Of a stretch of DNA of 64,000 nt, positions 1 through 8,225 are shown piece by piece. A program made the position numbers and the translations under genes. Position 1 is the first letter of the stretch. Every line of letters starts with the position of its first letter. Origin of the DNA: Halalkalibacter oceani (GTDB lineage Bacteria; Bacillota; Bacilli; Bacillales; Bacillaceae_D). The stretch covers positions 1-64,000 of the forward strand of contig NZ_JAMBOS010000019.1 in assembly GCF_023715705.1 (NCBI RefSeq), read 5' to 3'. The notes under the pieces are model-generated. The model saw nothing but the letters and a program-made list of their open reading frames with translations. It searched no databases and had not been told where the DNA came from.

Positions 1-124
1 CACTATACCAAAGAATGAGGTGTTTTTTGTATTTATGAAGCATAATGTCAAGGCTCCTATTGAAATAGGGAGAACCCAAACAAAATCAACAACCTCATCT
101 AATTATTTAGGTGCGAAGTTTGAG

Positions 125-904
125 TTACTTATTAATATAAATTCGCTCAGGGTCAAGACTTCGAATAATTGAAAGGATGTTAGTATCAGGTTTTTCAGTC
201 GTAGGAATAAAAATCGGTATATGGTCAAAATTAAACCCAGTTTCAGATTTCACCTTTTCCAGTGTGACACCCTCGTGAAGAGACTCAATTACCATTCGTT
301 TTGAATTTTTGTCAAAACAAAACACACCTAAGTCAGTTATAACCTTTTGTGGTCCCTTACCAGGTAAGCCATATTTTTCTCTACTTTCGGGACCTTCAAT
401 AAACCCCGGAGTAGTCATATATTGTAGTTTTTCAACAAATTTTCTTCTTTGATGTTTAACCATTATGACTGTTCGCTGTGCCATAGAGGCAATATCATTG
501 GCCCCACCGCTTCCTGGAAGGCGAACCTTTGGATCATTGTAGTTACCAATTATTGTGGAATTTATATTTCCAAAGGGGTCAATCTCCGCTGCTCCAAGAA
601 ACCCAAGTGAGATCTTCCCTCTTTGTAATAAGCTAAGCGAATCAAATAAACTGCTCGTTTTTACAGCTCGATTGACTAATGGAAAATCACCAACTCCAGA
701 TGCCATATGTTTTGCTTCAGCATCCATAATTCCAGATTCAAATATAAGAGTCGTATTCGGAGCATGTGTTTGCTTAGCAAGGTAAGCTGCTATCATCGGT
801 AACCCAGTCCCTACTAATGCTATTTCTCCATCTTCAAACAATTTTGAAGCAGCATAGACCATCATTTCATCTGCTGTTATTTGGTTAGCTTGGCCACCCT
901 TCAT
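125..904 (-). CDS. CoA-transferase subunit B (glutaconate/3-oxoacid type), pair 1
   Basis: Beta subunit of a family I CoA-transferase of the glutaconate CoA-transferase (GctB) type, expected to move CoA between carboxylic acids in the cytoplasm. The protein is 259 aa, normal for this subunit. The conserved FESG motif (Glu56) matches the position of the catalytic glutamate that forms the glutamyl-CoA thioester in this family. The start overlaps the stop of the A subunit by 4 bp, so the two are translationally coupled. It is the last gene of a four-gene minus-strand operon preceded by a LacI regulator and facing a TRAP transporter. Substrate is unknown. Coding sequence is AT-rich compared with the genes after 8.3 kb. 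Confidence 0.85.
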   Translation of the reverse strand: MKGGQANQITADEMMVYAASKLFEDGEIALVGTGLPMIAAYLAKQTHAPNTTLIFESGIMDAEAKHMASGVGDFPLVNRAVKTSSLFDSLSLLQRGKISLGFLGAAEIDPFGNINSTIIGNYNDPKVRLPGSGGANDIASMAQRTVIMVKHQRRKFVEKLQYMTTPGFIEGPESREKYGLPGKGPQKVITDLGVFCFDKNSKRMVIESLHEGVTLEKVKSETGFNFDHIPIFIPTTEKPDTNILSIIRSLDPERIYINK

Positions 905-1827
905 TCCAATTCCCCCCTTGCCTTTAATGAGTACCCATAATATGGGTCAGCACGTAAATGAAGTACTCTTCGGAGACCAATCTTTTTCAGATATTCATTG
1001 TGGTTCTCAGATTCTCTAACATATTTATTTAAATAATCTTTTATTTGTTCTTCATTACGGCTAGCCCGAATATATTCATCAATGTGTTCTTTATCATAAT
1101 CATAATATTTATACATCCCTGCCGGATGAGCTCCATAGGGTACATGGATAATAGCGTCAACAAGAAAACCTGGCAAAAGCGTATAAAGGGGGTCCTGGCG
1201 AATGACCTCTTCTTCAACGATCTCTTCAACGGTAACGATAACTTTTTTTGCTGCTTTAGCAATTGCTTCACTAGAGGAAGAAATTCCAAACAACTGGACG
1301 TTCCCATTACGATCAGCCCGAGAGGCATGTAAAACCGCATACTCTGGTTGCACTGATGGAACAAGTGTTACCCTTTCACTTGTAAAAGGACATTCTGCCT
1401 GTCTAAATTTATTCCCTTGATCAAAAGTCTCGATATTGACAATATCTGTTCCATTCATCGATTTTATGGGAATAAAAGGAATTCCGATAGCCCCTGCAAA
1501 AAAACGGTTACTCATTCCAAAATGACTGTAATCCTCAATTTCAATATCTCCATTCTCTACGGCTCTTGAAAAATTTTGGCAGCGCCCCCACCCTTCGAAC
1601 ATAAAGTTCGACATTCGAATCTTTTTTATTGCTCCTGCTGCAGCCAACATATCAACTGCCCACGCTTCCCCTAAAGCACTAATTTCTAAATCCTTAATTC
1701 CATGCTTTATCATTTCTCTTACAAAGGCCATAGGAGCCATTGAATGAGCAAACCCACTAAAACAAATATGGGTGCCATTTTTTATTTTTGATACAGCTTC
1801 TAACAGAGTGATTTCTTTACTTACCAA
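901..1827 (-). CDS. CoA-transferase subunit A (glutaconate type), pair 1
   Basis: Alpha subunit (308 aa) partnering the gene that follows it with a 4-bp overlap. Sequence features typical of GctA-like proteins are visible: a glycine-rich N-terminal stretch (CFSGFAHSMAP), the EDYSHFGMSNRFFAGAIG segment, and the conserved HASRADRNGN and TVEEIV motifs. In this family subunits A and B form the active heteromer and subunit A shapes the CoA and acid pocket. It lies 37 bp downstream of the second B subunit, so all four genes look like one transcript. The acid substrate cannot be deduced. Confidence 0.85.
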   Translation of the reverse strand: MVSKEITLLEAVSKIKNGTHICFSGFAHSMAPMAFVREMIKHGIKDLEISALGEAWAVDMLAAAGAIKKIRMSNFMFEGWGRCQNFSRAVENGDIEIEDYSHFGMSNRFFAGAIGIPFIPIKSMNGTDIVNIETFDQGNKFRQAECPFTSERVTLVPSVQPEYAVLHASRADRNGNVQLFGISSSSEAIAKAAKKVIVTVEEIVEEEVIRQDPLYTLLPGFLVDAIIHVPYGAHPAGMYKYYDYDKEHIDEYIRASRNEEQIKDYLNKYVRESENHNEYLKKIGLRRVLHLRADPYYGYSLKARGELE

Positions 1828-1864
1828 ACCTTGCCCCTCCTTTAAACACGTTTTATTTCACATA

Positions 1865-2677
1865 TTAAGAATCTAAAGAAGCTGGTACTAGAGACATACG
1901 AGCTTCTAGGAATTTTCTATCAGGGTCAATTCGTAGACGGATTAAATTCAGATCCTCTATTGACGGCGGTTGGGTGACTGTGACGTCCTTCGGAATACTA
2001 AGTTCAAATCCAGTCTTACTTATTATTTCCTCTACTGATTTACCTGGATGAATGGATTTCAGCCTCAATTTCTTGGTTAACGGATCAAAATCCATCACTC
2101 CCAGATCAGTTACTACGAGTGAGGGTCCACCGCCCGTGAGGCCTTCCCTCTTTTCATGACCTTGTCCCGTAATATAATCTACTTTTTGAACAAATGTCCT
2201 TACGCTATGCTTCATTAATACTATTGTTTGTTTTGCATATGCTTGATGATCAGTTTGAGCTAAGGCGCCTGGTAGTCTAATATTTGGGTTATTAATTTGT
2301 GAAATATTCAAATTACCATATTGATCTATCTGAGCGGCTGACACGAACCCCACTCCCATTAAACCTCGTTTGAATATATTTAACGCATCTTCAACAGGAA
2401 TCTGCGATCTGCATTTCCAACGAATTAAATCAAATTCATTTGTAGAAGAAGGAAGGTGTTCAGCATCTAGAAATGGGTCAATAATAGGTCCAAACATTAC
2501 TGTATAATCTGGAGCCCTCCTTAATTGAGCTAACCGAGATGCTACTGCGGGGATGCCAACTGCCATAATAAACGCCTCTCCCCCTGTACCCACGCCAATA
2601 AATCCCATCTCTCCGTTTGGGAGATGTCGACTTACCTCAGTAGCTAACAGTTCTGAAATTGTATAGTCCTTTCTCAT
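1865..2677 (-). CDS. CoA-transferase-fold subunit B, pair 2, lacking the usual catalytic Glu
   Basis: Homologue of the GctB-type beta subunit (270 aa). Fold motifs such as GVGTGGEAFIMAVGIPAVA and the IRLPGALAQTDHQAYA segment are retained. At the place where the first pair has F-E-S-G, this protein reads F-G-P-I (residues 62-65), so the glutamate that carries CoA in true transferases appears to be replaced by glycine. CoA-transferase-fold proteins without that glutamate are known as hydrolases (for example the IpdAB type of steroid ring breakdown), so this pair may be a hydrolase or lyase on a CoA thioester. That role is inference from an alignment by eye. Start overlaps the A subunit stop by 4 bp. 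Confidence 0.75.
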   Translation of the reverse strand: MRKDYTISELLATEVSRHLPNGEMGFIGVGTGGEAFIMAVGIPAVASRLAQLRRAPDYTVMFGPIIDPFLDAEHLPSSTNEFDLIRWKCRSQIPVEDALNIFKRGLMGVGFVSAAQIDQYGNLNISQINNPNIRLPGALAQTDHQAYAKQTIVLMKHSVRTFVQKVDYITGQGHEKREGLTGGGPSLVVTDLGVMDFDPLTKKLRLKSIHPGKSVEEIISKTGFELSIPKDVTVTQPPSIEDLNLIRLRIDPDRKFLEARMSLVPASLDS

Positions 2678-3573
2678 GATTGATGCACCCCTTGAGTCCG
2701 TGTCAAAGATATCAAACTATCAATACCAACCTTTTCAAGAAAATGTTCCCAATCTCGAACTTGATAAATGTACTCCTCTAGATAAGAAGATATTCCTTCC
2801 TCAGTTTTGCTTCTCTCGTTATACAACAATAGATGATCAAGGTCGTAATCATATCGTGTGTCACAAGAAGTTGGGTAGGCACCATACGGAGCTTCGACAA
2901 CTGCATCAATAAACAGTTTTGGCAGGACTGTATCAGTTGGGCTTGAACATATAGCATCTTCACTCACTATTTGCTCAACAGTAACAATTGTAAACTTTGC
3001 CGATTTGGCTATTAAAATATCAGTCTCATTATCCATCATTCGTTTCCGATCCAATTGAACATTCCCATATACATCAGCTTTATGTGCATGGATTATAGCT
3101 ACATCTGGTTGAAACGCTTTCAAGGCTACATACTCTTCTCCGGTAAATGGACATTTCATCGGCTTAGTATATTCATTTTCAACATAAAGCGATGAATTTA
3201 ACAGTGACTTTGACGGGAGAAAATTAACGCCAGATGCGCCAGCTCGAAAACGATCAATTGCCGTAGTTTCAGAATGATCTATAAATCGGATAATTCCTTT
3301 TTCCAGTGCTCGGCGAAATGAATAAGCCTGCCCTACATTTGCCATCCCTACATATGATGAATGAGCTTCCCTTACACAGCCGGCCGCAATTAATAAATCA
3401 AAATCGTTAGCATTGTTCCAACCATAAATAGTTAAGTTCTTCTTTCTTTGTCTTATAATTTCATGTATAGCGGCTATTGGGTGTCTTCTAATTAAAGATC
3501 CTCCAATACCCAATGTGGAATTATTCCGAATATTCGAGATTGCTTCTCGCATACTTATTACTTTTTTCTTCAT
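2674..3573 (-). CDS. CoA-transferase-fold subunit A, pair 2
   Basis: Alpha-type subunit (299 aa), first gene of the four-gene operon. It keeps the family motifs HAHKADVYGNVQ, TVEQIV and AGASGVNFLPSKSLL but differs from the pair 1 A subunit in the segment before the latter (IDHSETTAIDRF instead of EDYSHFGMSNRF), in keeping with a changed active site in its partner. The ATG has a GAGGAG ribosome site nine bases upstream. The 183-bp gap to the lacI gene carries two operator-like palindromes, so expression is probably controlled by that regulator. Substrate unknown. Confidence 0.75.
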   Translation of the reverse strand: MKKKVISMREAISNIRNNSTLGIGGSLIRRHPIAAIHEIIRQRKKNLTIYGWNNANDFDLLIAAGCVREAHSSYVGMANVGQAYSFRRALEKGIIRFIDHSETTAIDRFRAGASGVNFLPSKSLLNSSLYVENEYTKPMKCPFTGEEYVALKAFQPDVAIIHAHKADVYGNVQLDRKRMMDNETDILIAKSAKFTIVTVEQIVSEDAICSSPTDTVLPKLFIDAVVEAPYGAYPTSCDTRYDYDLDHLLLYNERSKTEEGISSYLEEYIYQVRDWEHFLEKVGIDSLISLTRTQGVHQS

Positions 3574-3642
3574 TTGTACAACTCCTCTCTAGTTTTGTTG
3601 AGTAACAAGGAACTTCTTTAGAAATATTACTATAAATTTATA

Positions 3643-3656
3643 TGAAAACGATATCA
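3643..3656. promoter_or_regulatory. LacI/CcpA-type operator
   Basis: TGAAAACGATATCA fits the LacI-family/cre consensus TGWAANCGNTNWCA at every position. It lies 70 bp upstream of the first CoA-transferase-fold gene. It resembles the sites at 3720, 4783 and 4898, so the local LacI protein is the likely ligand, although CcpA cannot be excluded. Confidence 0.6.
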
Positions 3657-3719
3657 TAGGTTTTTTTAAAAAACAAGAATAAAAATCCTTTATTCTATCA
3701 ATTTTAATTTAATTCTATT

Positions 3720-3737
3720 TATAAAAACGTTTTTATA
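3720..3737. promoter_or_regulatory. 18-bp perfect palindrome, LacI-type operator
   Basis: TATAAAAACGTTTTTATA is a perfect palindrome centred on CG, the hallmark of LacI-family operators. It lies between the lacI stop and the CoA-transferase operon, 77 bp from the site at 3643, a spacing that would permit looping between the two. Confidence 0.6.
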
Positions 3738-3756
3738 GATGGGTAAAAAAAGAAGA

Positions 3757-4764
3757 TCATGTTGATTTACGGATAATCAATTCACTAGGAACCGTTTCGC
3801 TCTTAAGACCTTCTTGATTTTCTTTTGACTGATTCAAAATTCGATTAATTAAAATATCGGTTGCCTTTACCCCGATCTCTTTTGTAGGTTGTCTGATAAC
3901 AGTAATAGGAGGGTTGTGCATTTCCGCCCAATCCGGGTCATCATACATACCAAACGCCAAATCTTCAGGTATCCTAATCCCTTTTTCGTAGATCGCCTTA
4001 ATAGCCCCTTTAGCCATTAAATTGTTCCCTACAAAAACTGCCCTTGGCGGTACAGGTAAGCTTAAAAGCTCCAACATTGCCTTATAACCAGTTCCCTCAT
4101 CAAAGTGACCAACTTTTATATACTCAGATTTCGGGTGAAAACCGTGTTCAGCAAGAGCATTAAAGTATCCGGTCATACGCTCCATTCCAGTCGTTACTGT
4201 TTGCACTCCTACAATGATGCCAATATTGTCATATCCTCGCTTTATCATATGTGAAACCAGTTTATAAGCCCCTTCTGCATTATCAGTTAAAACCGCATCG
4301 GTTCCCAACCCCGCAACGTATCTATCCACCTGCACAACCGGTATACCAGAATTAACATACAACTCTAGTTTCTCTTTGTTTTGCCCTGTAGGAGCAATAA
4401 TAATTCCATCTACTTTTTTTTCATATAACCCTTCAAGGTATTGCAACTCATACTCCGGGTTAGCTCCACTGTTACACAGAAAAACTTGGTAACCATAATT
4501 ACGGGCTGTATCTTCAATAGCCTGACCCATAATCGAATAAATAGGATTAAGTATGTTATTTACAATAAGCCCGAGAGTCCGGGTTGATTGGCTACGTAAA
4601 CTTCTCGCGAGAGCATTAGGAGAATAGCCAATACGTTTCACAGCGTCCATTACCAATTCATGAGTTTCAGGATTTACGTTTTTATAACCATTTAAAACCC
4701 TCGAAACAGTTGAGATCGAAACCCCAGCTTGCTTCGCTACATCTTTAATTGTTTTAACTTTCAT
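3757..4764 (-). CDS. LacI-family transcriptional regulator
   Basis: N-terminal helix-turn-helix (TIKDVAKQAGVSISTVSRVL) with hinge helix, followed by a periplasmic-binding-protein-like ligand domain; 335 aa from the chosen start. The ATG at 4764 is preferred over the in-frame ATG at 4797 because AAAGGA lies ten bases before it and because the upstream ATG lies inside an operator. The gene sits between the CoA-transferase operon and the divergent TRAP operon. Four similar palindromes lie around it, one between its own promoter and start, so it probably represses both operons and itself. The inducer is presumably the imported acid or a derivative. Confidence 0.9.
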   Translation of the reverse strand: MKVKTIKDVAKQAGVSISTVSRVLNGYKNVNPETHELVMDAVKRIGYSPNALARSLRSQSTRTLGLIVNNILNPIYSIMGQAIEDTARNYGYQVFLCNSGANPEYELQYLEGLYEKKVDGIIIAPTGQNKEKLELYVNSGIPVVQVDRYVAGLGTDAVLTDNAEGAYKLVSHMIKRGYDNIGIIVGVQTVTTGMERMTGYFNALAEHGFHPKSEYIKVGHFDEGTGYKAMLELLSLPVPPRAVFVGNNLMAKGAIKAIYEKGIRIPEDLAFGMYDDPDWAEMHNPPITVIRQPTKEIGVKATDILINRILNQSKENQEGLKSETVPSELIIRKST

Positions 4765-4782
4765 TATTCTTCTGTCCTTTTC

Positions 4783-4838
4783 TGAAAACATTTTCATTGC
4801 TATATTCTTATTTTATACTTGTGTTTTTTTATAGTCAA
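4783..4838 (-). promoter_or_regulatory. lacI promoter with autoregulatory operator
   Basis: On the minus strand a -35 TTGACT (4838-4833) and a -10 TAAAAT (4815-4810) are separated by 17 bp. Downstream, TGAAAACATTTTCA at 4783-4796 is an operator-like palindrome between the predicted transcript start and the ATG at 4764, which suggests autoregulation. Confidence 0.55.
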
Positions 4839-4851
4839 TATTAATTCTATG

Positions 4852-4911
4852 TTGACAACTAAGCAATTATTGATTAATATGAATTCCAAAATCATCTTAA
4901 AAACGTTTTCA
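4852..4911 (+). promoter_or_regulatory. TRAP operon promoter and operator
   Basis: A near-perfect sigma-A promoter: TTGACA at 4852-4857, 17-bp spacer, TAATAT at 4875-4880. TAAAAACGTTTTCA at 4898-4911 lies about ten bases past the expected transcript start and differs by one base from the symmetric TGAAAACGTTTTCA. A repressor bound there would block transcription. Confidence 0.7.
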
Positions 4912-4977
4912 TTAGTATCTTCTCATTTATTTATCTCATCTGATAATTTGAGTCCAAAAAAAGAAAGGGGTTACATA

Positions 4978-5475
4978 ATGCAAGTGATTTCGAATATACG
5001 TGATCATTTAGAGAAAACAATCGAAGTCTTTTCTGTTCTATTTTTCTGTATTGGAATTATTTCCACTGTTTTTGGAACCTTCGCAAGAACTTTTACATTT
5101 TTACCTGCCATTCCTTGGTCTGCTGAATTAACTCGCTTTTCAATTATTGCTTCTGTCTTTCTAGTCATTGGCATTGGAGTTCGAAAAGGTATGCATGTTT
5201 CTTTCACATTACTATTAGAAAAGTTATCTCCCAGATTTCGTTTAGGACTACAAATGGTTAATAATACACTAATGATCATTTTCTTTTCATTTATTGGTTT
5301 TTATGGTTATGAAATGGCTGTCTCAAATTCAAGTCAATTTTCTGCTATTTTACAACTACCTATGGTCTATCCATATCTTTTTATTCCTTTGGGATCTTTA
5401 TTATTAATTCTTGAAGTAATCTTTCTAACCATAATTCAAACTTCAGATTATAGAAAGCAGGAGGTGAAAGAGTAA
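4978..5475 (+). CDS. TRAP transporter small membrane subunit (DctQ type)
   Basis: Small permease subunit of a tripartite ATP-independent periplasmic-type carboxylate transporter; 165 aa with four predicted membrane helices (around residues 15-35, 45-65, 85-105 and 125-150). An earlier in-frame ATG at 4819 lies upstream of the promoter and operator, so the ATG at 4978, with AAAGGGG seven bases before it, is chosen. It is directly followed by the DctM gene with no gap. The family imports C4-dicarboxylates, sialic acid, keto acids and similar compounds; the substrate here is unknown but is probably the acid handled by the neighbouring CoA-transferases. Confidence 0.85.
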   Translation: MQVISNIRDHLEKTIEVFSVLFFCIGIISTVFGTFARTFTFLPAIPWSAELTRFSIIASVFLVIGIGVRKGMHVSFTLLLEKLSPRFRLGLQMVNNTLMIIFFSFIGFYGYEMAVSNSSQFSAILQLPMVYPYLFIPLGSLLLILEVIFLTIIQTSDYRKQEVKE

Positions 5476-6762
5476 ATGGTCGTTTTGTTACTGTTCGGCT
5501 TACTTATAACATTTGTTTTTATGGGAATCCCAGTTGCTATATGTATCGGATTAGCAGCACTAACAACAATTTTATTAGTTGATATCGGGATTCCATTTAC
5601 TTTATTGCCCTCTCAAATGTTTTCAGGTATGAATTCATTTACACTCATGGCTATTCCCTTTTTCATATTAGCTGGCGAAATGATGAATCGCGCTGGATTG
5701 ACTATAAGGATTTTGAACCTCGCTGAAGCAATAGTAGGCCATATTCGTGGTGGACTAGCCCATGTAAATATTTTAGCAAGCATGCTAATGGCTGGGGTTT
5801 CCGGCTCCGGTGCTGCTGATACCGCAGCAATCGGAACAGCTATGATCTCCACAATGAAAGAAAAGGGATTTAAAGCTAATTTTGCTGTGGTGGTAACAGC
5901 TGCATCAGCTACAGTGGGACCTATTATTCCACCAAGTGTGCTTTTTATTCTTTATGGATTTCTCACTAATGTCTCTGTTGGAAAACTTTTCCTAGGAGGG
6001 ATTATTCCAGGTATACTAATGGGTTTAGGCCTAATGGTTACATCCTATATTATTTGTCGAAAAGAAGGATACGAAAAATCACATGAAAAGTTTGAATCTA
6101 AACGTTTGCTTAAAAGGACGAAGGAAGGGTTTGTCGCATTATTGGTTCCTATTGTGATTATTGGCTCAATCTCAACTGGGTTCGCTACGGCAACTGAGTC
6201 TGGAGTAATTGCAGTAGTATTGGCTTTTATTATCGGAATTTTATTCAGAACATTAAATAACTTCGAAACAGTCAAAAATGCTGTAATCAGCTCTACCCAT
6301 ACTACTGCGATCATTTTTTTAATCTTAGCTACTTCAGCTATTTTTTCTAACATACTTGTTAGAGCTCAGTTCCAAACAGTCGTTATTGATACTTTACAAA
6401 CAATTACTAGTTCCCCTACATTAAGTTTACTTTTAATTATATTATTTATTTTTATTATGGGAATGTTTGTCGATGTTACACCTATTCTTATTATGTTCGC
6501 CACTCCCCTTGCGATAGTAGGTGAGCAATTAGGGTTTGATCCTGTCTTTTTTGGAGTTGTAATAGTTATTGCTTCAATGATTGGATCTGTGACTCCCCCA
6601 GTTGGAGGTTTGTTGCTTATTAGTGCAAGTATTGGCCAAATCCCAATTGCTAGTACATTTCGAATTCTAATTCCTTTTGTTTTAACACTTATTTTTATAT
6701 TGTTGATCGTTATTCTTATTCCAGGAACTGTAACATTAATTCCAAATTTATTTATGGACTAG
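5476..6762 (+). CDS. TRAP transporter large permease subunit (DctM type)
   Basis: Large translocation subunit, 428 aa, with about 12 hydrophobic helices. Family signatures are visible: AIPFFILAGEMMNRAGL near residue 60, GVSGSGAADTAAIGTAM near 110, the GPIIPPSVLFILYG loop near 150, and VGGLLLISASIGQIP near 375. It directly abuts dctQ and is preceded by GGAGGTGAAAG. Transport in this family is Na+- or H+-coupled and needs the binding protein encoded next. AT-rich composition matches its neighbours. Confidence 0.9.
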   Translation: MVVLLLFGLLITFVFMGIPVAICIGLAALTTILLVDIGIPFTLLPSQMFSGMNSFTLMAIPFFILAGEMMNRAGLTIRILNLAEAIVGHIRGGLAHVNILASMLMAGVSGSGAADTAAIGTAMISTMKEKGFKANFAVVVTAASATVGPIIPPSVLFILYGFLTNVSVGKLFLGGIIPGILMGLGLMVTSYIICRKEGYEKSHEKFESKRLLKRTKEGFVALLVPIVIIGSISTGFATATESGVIAVVLAFIIGILFRTLNNFETVKNAVISSTHTTAIIFLILATSAIFSNILVRAQFQTVVIDTLQTITSSPTLSLLLIILFIFIMGMFVDVTPILIMFATPLAIVGEQLGFDPVFFGVVIVIASMIGSVTPPVGGLLLISASIGQIPIASTFRILIPFVLTLIFILLIVILIPGTVTLIPNLFMD

Positions 6763-6768
6763 AGATTT

Positions 6769-6784
6769 CTTCGTTTTAACGAAG
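6769..6784 (+). other. Short intercistronic stem-loop between dctM and dctP
   Basis: CTTCGTT and AACGAAG form a 7-bp stem with a two-base spacer just after the dctM stop. There is no T-run, so it is not a terminator. Such hairpins can stabilise or separate mRNA segments and may allow the binding protein to be made in excess; this is inference. Confidence 0.35.
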
Positions 6785-6817
6785 TGAATCATATTAAATT
6801 AAAAGGAGAGAGGTTTT

Positions 6818-7873
6818 ATGAAAAAAGCATGGATGTTATGGGGGATTTTGTTACTTTTATTATCTTTAAGTGCTTGTGGAGGAAATGACAGCGCTGCCAA
6901 CGAGCAAGAATCCGGAAGCTCAAACAACGAGGATGGGTCAATGGGGCAAGCCGAAGAGGTAACAATTAGAATTGGAAATTTTTATGCACAAGATACAACC
7001 TACGGCGTAGCATTTGATAGTCTAAAGGAAGAAATCGAAGAAAAGTCAAATGGTACTATTACTGTAGATATTTTTCATGGTGGGAGTTTAGGTAGCGAAC
7101 AAGATCATATTCAAGCAGTTCATGAAGGATCATTAGAAATGATGCATTCTGGAACTGCAGGGATTGGACTCTATGTTCCTGAAACAGCCGTCTTTGAGTT
7201 ATGGTATAATTTCCAATCCCTTGATCAATTGCAAACTGCTTTTGAACAACTTAAGCCAGAACTTGGTGAAATGTGTGAAGCAGAAGGCTTTAAACTTCTT
7301 GGCGCGTATTTTGATGGACCTAGAAATATTTTGTCGAACAAAAAAGTTGAAACCATTGACCAACTACAAGGATTAGGGTTCCGTGTTCCGGATTCAACTC
7401 TTTATGTCTCGATGGCTGGAGCTCTTGGTACCAATGCGATTACAATGCCGTACGGAGATGTATACACCAGTTTGCAAACTGGGGCAATTGATGCTATGGA
7501 AGGAACCCCAGACTCCGTATTACAAGAAAACTTCTATGAACAGGCTAGTTACTATATTTTAGATGAGCATGTTTACCAACCATTATCAATTATTTACAAT
7601 TTAGATGCTTGGAATAACCTTTCAACTGAGCAACAAGAAATCATTGAAACTGCTGTTATTAACGCCTCAGACTATCACCTGACTCTTGTTAAAGATGCGA
7701 ACGAGCAAGCCTTAAGTGAACTTGAAGAAAATGGTATAGAGCTAGTAGAAGTAACAGATAGTGAGAAGTGGCGTGAAGCAGTGGCTGAAGCAAATCAAAC
7801 GTTCGCGGAGGAACAGGGTGAAAAAGGTGAAATGATCTACAGCGTTATGCAAGAAGTTCTAAGTTCACAGTAA
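6818..7873 (+). CDS. TRAP transporter substrate-binding lipoprotein (DctP type)
   Basis: Extracytoplasmic solute receptor, 351 aa. It has a lipoprotein signal peptide with lipobox LSAC (Cys20) followed by a Gly/Asn/Ser/Glu-rich linker. The mature part carries DctP-family features, including GSLGSEQDHIQAVHEGSLEM, the GFRVPDSTLYVSMAGALGTN segment that in this family contains the arginine contacting the ligand carboxylate, and YTSLQTGAIDAMEGT. AAAAGGAGAG precedes the ATG. It closes the TRAP operon, 55 bp after dctM, and is followed by a strong terminator. Confidence 0.9.
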   Translation: MKKAWMLWGILLLLLSLSACGGNDSAANEQESGSSNNEDGSMGQAEEVTIRIGNFYAQDTTYGVAFDSLKEEIEEKSNGTITVDIFHGGSLGSEQDHIQAVHEGSLEMMHSGTAGIGLYVPETAVFELWYNFQSLDQLQTAFEQLKPELGEMCEAEGFKLLGAYFDGPRNILSNKKVETIDQLQGLGFRVPDSTLYVSMAGALGTNAITMPYGDVYTSLQTGAIDAMEGTPDSVLQENFYEQASYYILDEHVYQPLSIIYNLDAWNNLSTEQQEIIETAVINASDYHLTLVKDANEQALSELEENGIELVEVTDSEKWREAVAEANQTFAEEQGEKGEMIYSVMQEVLSSQ

Positions 7874-7915
7874 AACGTAAAAAGATTTAAATACTCATTT
7901 GAGCAACTACTTTTA

Positions 7916-7957
7916 AAAGCCTGTCGAAAATTGTGAAGGAATCGACAGGCTTTTTTT
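7916..7957 (+). terminator. Rho-independent terminator of the TRAP operon
   Basis: AAAGCCTGTCGA and TCGACAGGCTTT form a 12-bp perfect stem followed by a run of T, 43 bp after the dctP stop. Confidence 0.9.
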
Positions 7958-8009
7958 ATACACATATCCCTTATACATATCTCATCTTTTTCTTTATCTC
8001 GTAATAGAG

Positions 8010-8225
8010 TGTTTTGTGCAATTGAAAAATACATAGTTGTGCAGCGGGGAATGCAGAGAATTGCAACTTGACATGGAGCCTCTGCGGGCATGACTACTAA
8101 GCCAAGAAGCCAGCTGTATCAAGGGCTGGCTTAGCCAAACAAGGCTATCATACCCGCCTCTCCATGTAAAGTTGGGCTACGCCAAATTCTCTGCAACATT
8201 GTGTATTTTTATTTTGCACAAAACA
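8010..8225. repeat. 216-bp imperfect palindromic element (possible MITE)
   Basis: Left arm 8010-8114 and right arm 8125-8225 are imperfect inverted copies around a ten-base loop. Shared blocks include TTTTGTGCAA at the outer ends, TGCAGAGAATT, CAACTT.ACATGGAG, GCGGG.ATGA and the inner GCCAGC/GCTGGC stem. No reading frame of substance is present. The 491-bp space between dctP and pgcA otherwise holds only the TRAP terminator. The long palindrome could be a non-autonomous mobile element or a structured RNA; it sits where base composition changes. Confidence 0.6.

Noticed and set aside
1-124. Weak stem-loop near 52-74 and a TTGACA on the minus strand
   Set aside because: The stem is short without a T-run and no -10 box follows the TTGACA; not enough for a terminator or promoter call.
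7837-8091. 84-codon minus-strand frame over the dctP end
   Set aside because: It runs through the TRAP terminator and into the long palindrome; no coding features.
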